Source: an uncultured Collinsella sp. (GTDB lineage: Bacteria; Actinomycetota; Coriobacteriia; Coriobacteriales; Coriobacteriaceae). From it: a DNA stretch of 13,695 nucleotides. Shown one piece after another: positions 6,356 through 13,695 of the stretch. Numbering within the stretch: the stretch's first letter is position 1; each line of letters opens with the position of its first letter. The position numbers and the translations under genes were made by a program. The stretch covers positions 1 to 13,695 of the forward strand of contig CABRHH010000041.1 of NCBI GenBank assembly GCA_902470695.1, given 5' to 3'. The notes below the pieces were generated by a model. That model saw only the letters and a program-made list of their open reading frames with translations, was not told the origin of the DNA and did not search any database.

Positions 6356-9300
6356 TTACGGGTTGAGCCGCTCCCTCAGCGCGCGCAGGCGCCGATGGCG
6401 GCGCACGAGCGCCCAGGTGGCGCCCGCAAGCGCGGCCGTAAGCGCGATGAGCGCACCCACGCTGCCGAACAGCAGCCGGGGCGTGTTGAGGATGAACGAG
6501 ATCCAATCGCCGGTTACCACCACGTCCTCGTAGCGGGCAACCGTCGTGTTGCCCGCGCAGTCGGTGACGGCCAGCTCGTAGGTATGCGGCTGCGCGTCGG
6601 CGGGCAGCCGCTGGGCGGGCGCGCCGCCGGCCAGGTCGGCCGCGCTCCAAGTGCCCACCGTCTTGCCGTCCACGCTGAGCACGGCGCGGTCGAGCTCCAC
6701 GTTGTCGTGTGCATCCACCAGCACCTGCATGTGCGGGTCCAGGTACACCCCGCGCGAGCCCACGCCGGCGAGGTTCGCCACCGGGGCGCACCCGTCCACG
6801 GCAAAGGCAACGTCGAAGGGATGCTCGCGGGTGGCGTCCTTGCCATCCATGGTGTTCTGGGACAGGTTGCCCGCGCGGTCGTGCGAGGTGAGCAGGATGC
6901 GGTAGAAGCCGTCCTGCTCGAACAGCTGCCGCCCGAACCGGTACGTCGTGGCGCTCCAGGCGCCGCTCGCGCCGTCCGCCACCTGATAGTCCACACCGCA
7001 GCTCAGCACCTGAGTGCGCGAATCGTGCACGACCTCGGCGTGCGTCTGGGTGGCGGCCAGGCCGCTCACGTTGACCTCCACGATGTCGATGTCACGCGGC
7101 TCGGACAGATACGCCCCCGCCACGGCACTTTGAGGATCGGCGAAGTAGTACGTGGAGCCGAAGCGGTTCACCGAGAACGTCACGGCCTGCTCGGCGGTGT
7201 TGCCGGCGCGGTCGGCCACCCTGGCCGTGAGGGTGTAGACGTCGTCGTTTTTGAGCACGTGCTCGAAGTCCTCGTACGAAACCGCCTTGCCGCCCGCCTG
7301 CTCCTGCTCGGAGCAGGGCAGGTACACCGGCCCCTGCGCCGCGCCAACAAGCTCGTAGGTGGCCATCAGCGGGTCGAAGTTCGTGTCCGAGAAGGAAACG
7401 GTGGGGCGCACGGCGTCGGCATAGGCCGTGTGGTTGTCCACCCCGCCGATGGACACCGCGGGCGCCGTGAGGTCCACCACGAACTCGGGCTCCTCGACCG
7501 CCTCCGCCACGTTGCCGGCGAGGTCCTGCGCCTGCACGGACAGGCCGTAGTGCAGCTCCTGGGCAAACGCCACCGAGGTGGACCATGCTGCGCGCGGCTC
7601 GTCCTCGCGCCACGCGGCGACCGCCGGAGCGCCCGCCGCGTTGCCGGCGGCGTCTTTGGCCCACGGCGAGACCTGGGCGAGCTGCGGGGCGAAGTTGCGG
7701 TCGTCCACGGTGATGGAGGCGGTGCGCGGCGCCTTGTAGTACATGCCGCCGGCGGCCTCGTTGTTATCGAACGCCACGCCGATGCGCGGCGCGACCGTGT
7801 CCACCACGAAGGCCTCGCGCGGCACCTGGGCCAGGCGCTGCGCCACATCCTCGAACGAGGCCGACACCGCCCAGTCGGCATCGGTGTCGCAGGCAACGGT
7901 GGCGACCCAGGTTGCCCCGTCGCCCGAGGGGTTCTCGAAATCCTGCGCCCGCACCTGGGACACCGAGCCGTCCCGCTCGACGGTGATCACCGTGCGACGA
8001 CCGTCGAAGCTGCGGATGAGGTCGAAGCTCGGCTCCACCAGCGTCACCGTTGCCGTGCGGGCGGCCTTGTAGTACATCCCGTTGGCCGCATCGTTGTTGT
8101 CGAATGCCATGGTGAGTACGGGCGCGCTCAGGTCCATGCAGATGCCCACGGCGTCCTTGGGCAGATCGGCGCCGGCGCGCTCGCCGAACGAGCCGGAATC
8201 CGACGGGTTGCCCGCCGCGTCCTCCACACCCACGTGGGTGCCGTCGAAGAGCAGCCGCTGCGCGTCGCGCGCCAGCTCCAGCCGGAAGGTGCCCTCCCGC
8301 ACCGAGGGCCCGGCCTCGAACGCAAGGCTGGGCTCTGCGCCCCCGGCGGTGGATAGCACCGCCGTTGCGGGTTGCACGCCCGAGAGGTTGTCGCGCACCG
8401 TCAGCGAGATGCGCTCAGGTTCGGAGGCGAACACCCAGCCCCAGCGATAGGGTTCCTCAGCCGAAAGCTCCAGGGTACCGAACGAAGGGCCGGTGTAGTC
8501 GATGCCGAACGCCGCGGGCGCCGCCGGATGCGCGGTGCCGCACACGGCGCGGTACTCGAACGCCAGGCGGTACTCGCCCTCAAGCGGCAGCGCATCGGCG
8601 AGCTCCTGGGCGCGGGACAGCTCGTAGGCCGCGCTCCACACATACGAGCCCGGCACGTTCGCGAAGTCCGCCAGCGCCAAGGCCGGCAGCGGTGCGGCGG
8701 TAGCCTCGCCCGGCTGCTGCAGCGTGTTCGCCGACAGCAGGCCGTCGGAGCCCGGCAGCGCGCGGCGGGCGGCGAACCACTTGTCTTCCACCTGAGCCAC
8801 CACCTGCACGGCGCCGCGATGGTAATGGGCGTCCTTGGAGGCCGGCGTGCCCGCGGCGTCCGTCACCGTAAGGCTCACCGTCGGCGTCGTCTCGTCGGTG
8901 TCCACCAGGATGCCGTCCACGCCCCACGCGGCGGCGTCATGCGCCGCCCGCCCGCCGTCACGGCCGTTACCGGCGTTGTCGGGCAGGGTGAGCGCAAGAT
9001 CGGATAGCAGGTAGACACCCTCGCTCTGCAGGGGGATCTCCACCCAGCCCCGCTCGTCTGCGGACAGCGTGCGCAGCTCGTCCGGCGCGCGCAGACCGTT
9101 GAGGTCGAGCAGGCGGCCGATGCCCGCCCGCAAGACGCGCTCGTCCAGGCCCGCCGTGTTGTCCTCGTTCGCACCCGCCACGTCCGCCGCGGCGTCGCCG
9201 GCGGCACGCGGCTGCAGGTCCTGCACGCGCACATGGAGCGTGCGGGTGCCGCCAACCGCCAGGCGGCCCAGGCCGTCCAGCTGCACGATGTCGCGGGCCG

Positions 9301-11179
9301 GATCGGGGGCCGCGTCCACGTAGGCGTCGGTCACCACGGGCGCCGTGGTGTCCACCATGAAGGTGCGCGAGGCCGAGGCGCTGAAGCTGCTGCCCCTGAA
9401 CGAGACGCGGTACGTGCCGTCGCTCGCACCGCCGTCCGCATCGCGCGGCAAGGTGAGCACGGCCTCGTAGCGGCCCGTTGCGGGGTTCTCGGTGAACGTG
9501 GGCTGGCTGGCGCGGTCGGCCACAACCTGCTCGCCCTTCCACGAGGTGAACGTCGCCTGCACGCAGCGCTTGAACGCCGGGGTGTGGCGGAACAGATTGA
9601 AGCGCCAGCCGCCGCCCCACAGCGTCACCTGGACCGTGTCGTCCCAGTAGTAGCGGTCGGAACCGGTTGCGTTCGCCGAGCTGACCTCGATGCCGAAACC
9701 CTCGTTCGGCGCCGGTTCGTCCGAGGCGTCCACGGCGATGCGGTCGAAGGAGATGGCACCGGCAAGGGAGCGTAGCGAGACCGGATCGCTCGCGTTGCCC
9801 GCGCGGTCGCGCACCGTAACGGTGCACTCGTCAAGCAGGTAGGTGCCCGCATCGTCAAGCGCGATCTCCACGGTACCGCCCTTCGCCACGGGCGCATCGC
9901 GCTCGGTGATGGTCTCGGTCGCAGCCGAGCCCGTCCCGTCGACCTTGCCGTGGCGCTTCAAGGTGACCGTATAGCCCGCCACGCCGGAGGCCTCGACGCC
10001 CTCGGCGGCAGGCTCGTCCCGCAGGGCGAGCACCATGGTGCGCGCACCGCCGAACAGCACGTTGTAGGCGGGCTTGTCCCCTGCGGCGGGAATCTGCGCC
10101 ACCTCGGCGTCGGCGTCGTAGCCGCCCTTGACCGAGGCCGAGGCGGCCGCAGGTTTCGTGCGGTCGATGACCACCGACGCGGCCGTCGTGGCGGACAGGG
10201 CCAGCGGCGCGCCCTGCTCGGCGGCCAGCTGCGCACCCGCGTACGCGAGGCTCGCGGTGTGACGGCCCTCCGCTTCCCAGGTTGCCACCGGGCCACAGGC
10301 GTACTGGCGCTTTGCTCCCCGCACTTTGGAGAAGGATGCCGGGTCGAGCGTGGCCGGCGCGCCGTCGAGCGTGCAGCCGATCGCGTGCGCGTCGAACCAG
10401 GCGCTGTCCCGCAGCGACTCGAACAGCGGGTCGGTGATGGAGAACGACACCGCAACCGAGGCGGCGTTGGTGCAGAGCGTGTCCTGCGCGGTCGGCTTGC
10501 CGTCGAGCAGCACGGCGGCGCTCGGACGGTTTGTTTCATCGGCGGCGTCGATGAACAGAAGGCCGGTGATCGATGCATCCTTGAACGGCGGGAGCTCGGA
10601 CAGGCGCACCGAGGCGAGTTCCTTGCCCGAGGAGCCGAACGCGCGAACGATGGCCTTGTCCAGAGCGATGCGCTCAGTCTTGCAGCTCGTTGCGCTGAGA
10701 TCGAAGGTGAAGCTCCGGGCGGTTGAGGCGGTGCCGGCAGCGCCCGCGGCGTCGTCGGGCACCGGCTGCGCGGGGATGTCGACCCGGCCCACGCGCAGAC
10801 GCAGGGATGTTACCTGCGGGGCAAGCTCATCGCTCACGGTGCAGGTCACGGTAAGCCCCGGGGTGGTCACGGCCGCAACGCCGCCGCTCACCCAGGCACC
10901 CTCCAGGTCCAAGGGCTTTTGATCGGCGCCGAGGACGGCGACGGTGCCCAGGCTCGCGATCTGCGCGCCGCCGGCATCCGACGTGGCGGCGGGTGCAGGA
11001 GATGCCGGGGCAGCAGCGTTCGGGGCGGGTGAGGCAGCCGCCGCGCCTTCGGCTGCAGCGCGCTCCGCTGCCACCGGCTCCGGTACCGCGAGCGCAACCA
11101 TCGGAGCGCCCGCGATGGCCGCAGATGCGCAGAGCAGCGCGGTGCCAGCCCCCAGCGTGGAAAGCAATCGTTTCAGCAT
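6356..11179 (-). CDS. Giant secreted, membrane-anchored Ig-like repeat protein
   Basis: A 1607-residue protein with a cleavable signal peptide (MLKR basic start, hydrophobic core, cleavage likely at ~23-32), an Ala/Pro-rich stretch to ~75, and a long extracellular region. One C-terminal TM helix (~1569-1590) is followed by a very basic tail (RRHRRLRALRERL), so nearly all of it lies outside the cell. The ectodomain is built of beta-rich Ig-like units. I count eight D-x-AGN or DAAGN motifs (DRAGN, DNAGN, DLAGN, DCAGN and variants) that typically close such domains. Two neighbouring units share FDNN...GMYYKA.RTA and a third is degenerate (DNHTAYADAVRPTVSF). The start at 11179 has GAGGAGG seven bases upstream and follows the previous stop by two bases. 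Single-pass Ig-like proteins of this type are surface-exposed. Placement in a secretion operon suggests an envelope-spanning or adhesive component; the function is not established. Confidence 0.85.
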   Translation of the reverse strand: MLKRLLSTLGAGTALLCASAAIAGAPMVALAVPEPVAAERAAAEGAAAASPAPNAAAPASPAPAATSDAGGAQIASLGTVAVLGADQKPLDLEGAWVSGGVAAVTTPGLTVTCTVSDELAPQVTSLRLRVGRVDIPAQPVPDDAAGAAGTASTARSFTFDLSATSCKTERIALDKAIVRAFGSSGKELASVRLSELPPFKDASITGLLFIDAADETNRPSAAVLLDGKPTAQDTLCTNAASVAVSFSITDPLFESLRDSAWFDAHAIGCTLDGAPATLDPASFSKVRGAKRQYACGPVATWEAEGRHTASLAYAGAQLAAEQGAPLALSATTAASVVIDRTKPAAASASVKGGYDADAEVAQIPAAGDKPAYNVLFGGARTMVLALRDEPAAEGVEASGVAGYTVTLKRHGKVDGTGSAATETITERDAPVAKGGTVEIALDDAGTYLLDECTVTVRDRAGNASDPVSLRSLAGAISFDRIAVDASDEPAPNEGFGIEVSSANATGSDRYYWDDTVQVTLWGGGWRFNLFRHTPAFKRCVQATFTSWKGEQVVADRASQPTFTENPATGRYEAVLTLPRDADGGASDGTYRVSFRGSSFSASASRTFMVDTTAPVVTDAYVDAAPDPARDIVQLDGLGRLAVGGTRTLHVRVQDLQPRAAGDAAADVAGANEDNTAGLDERVLRAGIGRLLDLNGLRAPDELRTLSADERGWVEIPLQSEGVYLLSDLALTLPDNAGNGRDGGRAAHDAAAWGVDGILVDTDETTPTVSLTVTDAAGTPASKDAHYHRGAVQVVAQVEDKWFAARRALPGSDGLLSANTLQQPGEATAAPLPALALADFANVPGSYVWSAAYELSRAQELADALPLEGEYRLAFEYRAVCGTAHPAAPAAFGIDYTGPSFGTLELSAEEPYRWGWVFASEPERISLTVRDNLSGVQPATAVLSTAGGAEPSLAFEAGPSVREGTFRLELARDAQRLLFDGTHVGVEDAAGNPSDSGSFGERAGADLPKDAVGICMDLSAPVLTMAFDNNDAANGMYYKAARTATVTLVEPSFDLIRSFDGRRTVITVERDGSVSQVRAQDFENPSGDGATWVATVACDTDADWAVSASFEDVAQRLAQVPREAFVVDTVAPRIGVAFDNNEAAGGMYYKAPRTASITVDDRNFAPQLAQVSPWAKDAAGNAAGAPAVAAWREDEPRAAWSTSVAFAQELHYGLSVQAQDLAGNVAEAVEEPEFVVDLTAPAVSIGGVDNHTAYADAVRPTVSFSDTNFDPLMATYELVGAAQGPVYLPCSEQEQAGGKAVSYEDFEHVLKNDDVYTLTARVADRAGNTAEQAVTFSVNRFGSTYYFADPQSAVAGAYLSEPRDIDIVEVNVSGLAATQTHAEVVHDSRTQVLSCGVDYQVADGASGAWSATTYRFGRQLFEQDGFYRILLTSHDRAGNLSQNTMDGKDATREHPFDVAFAVDGCAPVANLAGVGSRGVYLDPHMQVLVDAHDNVELDRAVLSVDGKTVGTWSAADLAGGAPAQRLPADAQPHTYELAVTDCAGNTTVARYEDVVVTGDWISFILNTPRLLFGSVGALIALTAALAGATWALVRRHRRLRALRERLNP
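7691..8118 (-). repeat. Tandem Ig-like units with a 333-base period
   Basis: Bases 7691-7785 and about 8021-8118 encode closely similar stretches: FDNNEAAGGMYYKAPRTASI and FDNNDAANGMYYKAARTATV, each continuing to an NF or SFD turn. Homologous positions are exactly 333 bases (111 codons) apart, for example gccttgtagtacat at 7731 and 8064. A third, weaker copy is encoded near 7384-7440. This fits domain duplication within the gene. Confidence 0.75.
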
Positions 11180-11181
11180 GG

Positions 11182-11748
11182 CTATGCCTCCTCGTTACCC
11201 AGCAGCGTCGCGGCGTCCTCCGACGGCACCGCAACAGACGCATGCCCCGCGGAGCCATCAAGCAAGGTGGTGCCAGCTTCCGAGGAGGCTATCGGCTCCG
11301 ACGCGCCGTGCAGGGCCGTGCCGCCCAGCAGGGTGGTGCCGGCCTCGCTGTCCGAGCTGCCCGGCGCAGCGGGAGCCGCCGACACGGCAGGCGCGGCAAT
11401 GGGCTCGCGCGCGGCCGGCGTGGTGGACGGCGCGGCCGGGCGCGGCTCCGTGGGGGCCGTAGCGCCGCCCTCCGCAGACGCTCCCCCAAGCGTGCCGGAT
11501 GCCCTCCTCAGATGCAGGCTGCCGCTCTGCACGCCGGGCCTCACCTCACCATGCGGGGCAAACGGGATCCGCGCCGACGGGTGCCCGGCTCGCATGGCCT
11601 CAATTGCGCGGGCGGCCGCGCGGCCCGTGAGCTCATCGTGCACCGCGCGCACATGATGGGTCACCCCGTACACCGCCGCCGCGATCGCGAGCACCGCGGA
11701 CACGCCGAACCCGATCACCGACATCAAACCGAACGTCTCTGCATGCAT
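11182..11748 (-). CDS. Small one-TM protein with C-terminal TTLL repeats, candidate FHA-docking kinase substrate
   Basis: A 188-residue protein of no family I recognise. A hydrophobic helix near the N-terminus (~7-29) is followed by a short basic, helical segment (31-63). The rest is a disordered Ala/Pro/Ser-rich tail. The tail holds three near-identical acidic motifs: SEAGTTLLGG (134-143), SEAGTTLLDG (156-165) and SEDAATLLGN (176-185). They resemble the acidic-TT-hydrophobic phospho-acceptor of GarA-type FHA proteins (ETTS). With a kinase gene five bases upstream and an FHA domain on EssC in the same operon, phospho-Thr docking is a strong inference. I chose the ATG at 11748, with GGAGG ten bases upstream inside the kinase 3' end; upstream in-frame sequence is Cys/Arg-rich shadow of the kinase gene. 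Orientation is uncertain, but if the tail meets kinase and FHA it must be cytoplasmic. Confidence 0.75.
   Translation of the reverse strand: MHAETFGLMSVIGFGVSAVLAIAAAVYGVTHHVRAVHDELTGRAAARAIEAMRAGHPSARIPFAPHGEVRPGVQSGSLHLRRASGTLGGASAEGGATAPTEPRPAAPSTTPAAREPIAAPAVSAAPAAPGSSDSEAGTTLLGGTALHGASEPIASSEAGTTLLDGSAGHASVAVPSEDAATLLGNEEA
11194..11349 (-). repeat. Three copies of the SE-x-x-(T/A)-T-L-L motif
   Basis: Copies are encoded at 11349-11320, 11283-11254 and 11223-11194. The conserved second Thr (T139, T161, T181) recurs every 22 and 20 residues. The last copy has AATLL in place of GTTLL, keeping only the second Thr. Confidence 0.75.
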
Positions 11749-11753
11749 GATGC

Positions 11754-13454
11754 TCACGCCTCCACATCCACATAGGCATCCGCCACCGCCTGACGCGCCG
11801 TGGATACCAGCTCCTCCGCCCGTACCTGCTCGGCATCGAGCGCATCGGTTGTCGGGTGCACCGACGCAGCGAGCCGCTCGGCACGGGCGGCAACGTCGAG
11901 CAGCTCGTCGCGCGGCACACCGTCGGCGCGGAACTTGCGCGGATAGGTGCACAGCGCGTCGAGCGCCAGGCTCGCCGTCTCCAGACGCACCACGTCGTTG
12001 TCCTCGTCGGCGAGCTCGTCTACCACATAGGACAGCTGCTCGATATAGGGCTTGTACAGACCGGCGTCCGACCCTTCATTGATCAGCGGCACGATGCTCG
12101 TCTCGAAGTCGGCGATATCGGCGTACGCCTGCGCTAAGCGGTGCTGGCTAAACGAGGCGTCCGCGGCGGCATCGCGCATCCACTGCGCTGCCGCGCGGAT
12201 GCGCCCCGAGCGCGTGGCCGCCGAGCCCGAGGCGTCGGGCGTGTAGTTGTACCAGTAGAGCTTCCCGATATCGAACGCCATGGATGGGTACTCCGGCGAG
12301 CTGCGCACGGCCTCCAGGTTCGGCAGCACGGTCTCCCGCAGCTGGCGCTCCTCCTCGAGCGTGAAGGTCTGGTCGGACCGATAGAGGGCCGACAGCCCCT
12401 CGTACGGGTCGACGGAACCGGGCTTCACCTCGGCGGCGCGCATATACGCCCGCGCGGCCTCGGCCTCATCGGAGGTCTGGCGCGCGATCTGCATCCAGTG
12501 GTCGAAGTCGGAGTTGAGGGTCACCTGGTAGCCCACGGCCCCCACCACGCCCAGCACCAGGCAGGCTGCCGACGCGGCCACCAGGCCGGTGAAGCGGTGC
12601 CAGGTGCGGGTGAGCGCGCGGCGCTGGCCGGCATCCTCATCCCGGTACCGGGTGAGCGCGTAGGCCATCTCGGCGCAATCCTGGAAGCGGTCGGCGGGGT
12701 CGGGCTGGGTTGCCTTGGCCACCACGCGCTCCAGCCCGGGCGAGAACGACGCGTCGATCTGGCGCAGGGGCAGGATCTGATACGGCGGCTCCGCCGGGTT
12801 CTTGCCCGTGAGCATGGTGTACATCGTGGCGCCCAGGGCGTAGACGTCGGCCCGTGCGTCCGTTTGCCCGCTGCCGCCATACTGCTCGGGCGGGGCATAC
12901 CCGCGCGTGCCGAGCTGCACGGTGTCGCCCATGGCGGCCGTGACCTCCTCCCCATCGGCACGGTACTCCCGTGCGATGCCGAAGTCGATGATCTGGACCT
13001 GGCCGTTGGGCTTGAGCATGACGTTGGAGGGCTTCATGTCGCGGTAGATGACCGGCGGTGTACGGCTGTGCAGATACTCCAGGGCGTCGCAGAGCTGCAG
13101 GGCCCAGCCCACCACCTCGTCTTCGGACTGCGGCCCCTCGGCGGCAAGGAGGGCGGAAAGCGCGCGACCCTCCACGTAATCCATGATCACGTAGAGGGTC
13201 CCGTGTTCATCAACCAGGTCCACGATGCGGGGAATGGCAGGATGGTCGAAGCTTTTGATCATGTTGGCCTCGGTCACGATGCTACGCACAATCAGTTCAC
13301 GCTGCTTGGGGTCGGCCACGTCCTTGATCTCTTTGGCCGCCCACTGCTTGTTGAGCACCGTGTCAAGCGCCAGGTACACCGTGGACATACCGCCGGTGCC
13401 TATGACGGCTAGCAACCGATAGCGTTTACCAACAAGGTCATCGTCCTGTTTCAT
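11754..13454 (-). CDS. Membrane Ser/Thr protein kinase with extracytoplasmic helical domain
   Basis: A 566-residue Hanks-type kinase with catalytic features present: glycine loop GTGGMSTVY (19-27), Lys41 in AAKE, helix-C Glu62, catalytic loop YRDMKPSN (138-145, Tyr in place of the usual His), DFG 158-160, and APPEQY (187-192). The activation loop has Thr172, Thr178 and Thr183 as possible autophosphorylation sites. A single TM helix (~289-310) leads to ~255 residues of acidic, helix-rich, TPR-like sequence outside the cell. No PASTA repeats. This inside-kinase, one-TM, outside-helix plan is that of T7SSb EssB/YukC, whose kinase fold is inactive; here it appears active. A role as EssB counterpart or regulator is inference. 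The ATG at 13454 has AGGGGGAAGG three bases upstream; a 22-codon extension would need a TTG start without such a site. It is the first gene of the likely operon and ends five bases before the next start. Confidence 0.9.
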   Translation of the reverse strand: MKQDDDLVGKRYRLLAVIGTGGMSTVYLALDTVLNKQWAAKEIKDVADPKQRELIVRSIVTEANMIKSFDHPAIPRIVDLVDEHGTLYVIMDYVEGRALSALLAAEGPQSEDEVVGWALQLCDALEYLHSRTPPVIYRDMKPSNVMLKPNGQVQIIDFGIAREYRADGEEVTAAMGDTVQLGTRGYAPPEQYGGSGQTDARADVYALGATMYTMLTGKNPAEPPYQILPLRQIDASFSPGLERVVAKATQPDPADRFQDCAEMAYALTRYRDEDAGQRRALTRTWHRFTGLVAASAACLVLGVVGAVGYQVTLNSDFDHWMQIARQTSDEAEAARAYMRAAEVKPGSVDPYEGLSALYRSDQTFTLEEERQLRETVLPNLEAVRSSPEYPSMAFDIGKLYWYNYTPDASGSAATRSGRIRAAAQWMRDAAADASFSQHRLAQAYADIADFETSIVPLINEGSDAGLYKPYIEQLSYVVDELADEDNDVVRLETASLALDALCTYPRKFRADGVPRDELLDVAARAERLAASVHPTTDALDAEQVRAEELVSTARQAVADAYVDVEA

Positions 13455-13599
13455 TGTCCTTCCCCCTAGAATTCCAACGATGGGTTTATGCGATTGAACA
13501 AATAGTAGGACGCTTGGCAAGAGTCAGGAGCGACTTTTCGGCAAACGGACCGGATGATACAAGATATTCCGCCATCGGTCGGGTGGGTTTACACAGAGC
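13455..13599 (-). promoter_or_regulatory. Intergenic region likely to hold the operon promoter
   Basis: 145 bases with no gene, visibly richer in A+T than its neighbours (52% G+C for 13501-13560 against about 65-75% in the backbone genes). Two weak sigma70-like candidates read toward the kinase. One is TTGCCA (13520-13515), 16 bases, TTCAAT (13498-13493). The other is CCGACC (13582-13577), 17 bases, TATCAT (13559-13554). Neither is close to consensus. I see no clear operator palindrome, and no strong terminator for the upstream gene. Confidence 0.35.
13458..13467 (-). promoter_or_regulatory. Ribosome binding site fixing the kinase start
   Basis: AGGGGGAAGG on the minus strand, immediately upstream of the ATG at 13454. 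It rules in this start over an upstream in-frame TTG at 13520. Confidence 0.65.
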
Positions 13600-13695
13600 T
13601 TACCGTGGGACTGCAAAATGCAGCGGCGGGCGCGACGGCCCGGCCAGGGCGCCGAGGATGAAGCCGAGCGCCTCGCCGGCGTCCGCCAGCCCCAC
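13600..13695 (-). CDS. 3' end of an unrecognised upstream gene
   Basis: The last 31 codons and TAA stop of a frame that enters from the right edge. It reads VGLADAGEALGFILGALAGP and continues to ...HFAVPR. Most third codon positions are G or C, as in the operon backbone, which favours this frame, but a plus-strand frame from an ATG at 13618 is also open. Too little is visible to name a family. The 145-base gap to the kinase suggests a separate transcription unit. Confidence 0.45.
   Translation of the reverse strand: MGLADAGEALGFILGALAGPSRPPLHFAVPR

Noticed and set aside
6395..8356. Plus-strand open frame (653 codons) opposite the Ig-like gene
   Set aside because: Low-complexity His/Arg/Val translation with no recognisable domain, wholly antisense to a gene with signal peptide, repeats and TM helix.
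11749..11952. Longer start for the TTLL-repeat protein
   Set aside because: The extra 68 residues are Cys/Arg/Gly-rich and overlap the kinase 3' coding region in another frame; the ATG at 11748 has a usable ribosome site.
12141..13412. Plus-strand open frame (423 codons) opposite the kinase
   Set aside because: Antisense to conserved kinase motifs; explained by codon bias of the real gene.
13455..13520. Longer kinase start at 13520
   Set aside because: It would be a TTG without a ribosome site and adds sequence with no family match before the normal kinase N-terminus.
1..13695. The two edge fragments join in frame if the window were circular
   Set aside because: The in-frame join has a one-in-three chance, the ends do not overlap, and nothing else indicates a circular molecule.
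1..13695. Search for tRNA, rRNA, CRISPR, insertion sequences or attachment sites
   Set aside because: None seen on reading either strand: no spaced short repeats, transposase or integrase motifs, or tRNA-like folds.

Overview
All genes read on the minus strand, so the story runs from the right end to the left. Most of the window is G+C-rich (about 65-75% in the lines I counted) with strongly GC-biased third codon positions. With a type VII secretion ATPase of the FHA-EssC kind and a WXG100 protein, this points to a high-G+C Gram-positive. A Coriobacteriia-type actinobacterium (Collinsella/Olsenella/Eggerthella relatives) is my best guess, as inference only: no rRNA or housekeeping marker is present.

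Layout in transcription order: (1) the 3' end of an unrecognised gene (13695-13600); (2) a relatively A+T-rich gap that probably holds the operon promoter (13599-13455); (3) a membrane-anchored Ser/Thr kinase with a helical extracytoplasmic domain; (4) a small one-TM protein whose disordered tail carries three SE-x-x-(T/A)-T-L-L repeats; (5) a 1607-residue secreted and anchored Ig-like repeat protein; (6) a 97-residue WXG100 protein; (7) a 1432-residue EssC-like FHA/FtsK-SpoIIIE ATPase; (8) a 481-residue WXG/LXG-like probable effector with a C-terminal glycine zipper; (9) the first 29 codons of a further gene leaving the window. Gaps between genes 3 to 9 are 5, 2, 74, 77, 56 and 22 bases, so this looks like one operon.

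Reading of the system: a noncanonical type VII secretion locus in which a kinase, a putative phospho-Thr docking protein and the FHA domain of the motor ATPase form a candidate phosphorylation switch. The kinase has the membrane layout of the T7SSb component EssB (kinase fold inside, one TM, helical domain outside) but keeps its catalytic residues. The Ig-like protein may be the large extracellular part. EsaA, EssA and EsaB homologues are not seen.

The second main feature is a composition break. G+C drops to roughly 43-58% from about base 3120, inside essC just before its second ATPase domain, through the end of the effector gene. It returns to about 72% at the next gene. This looks like an exchanged module of EssC C-terminus plus cognate effector.
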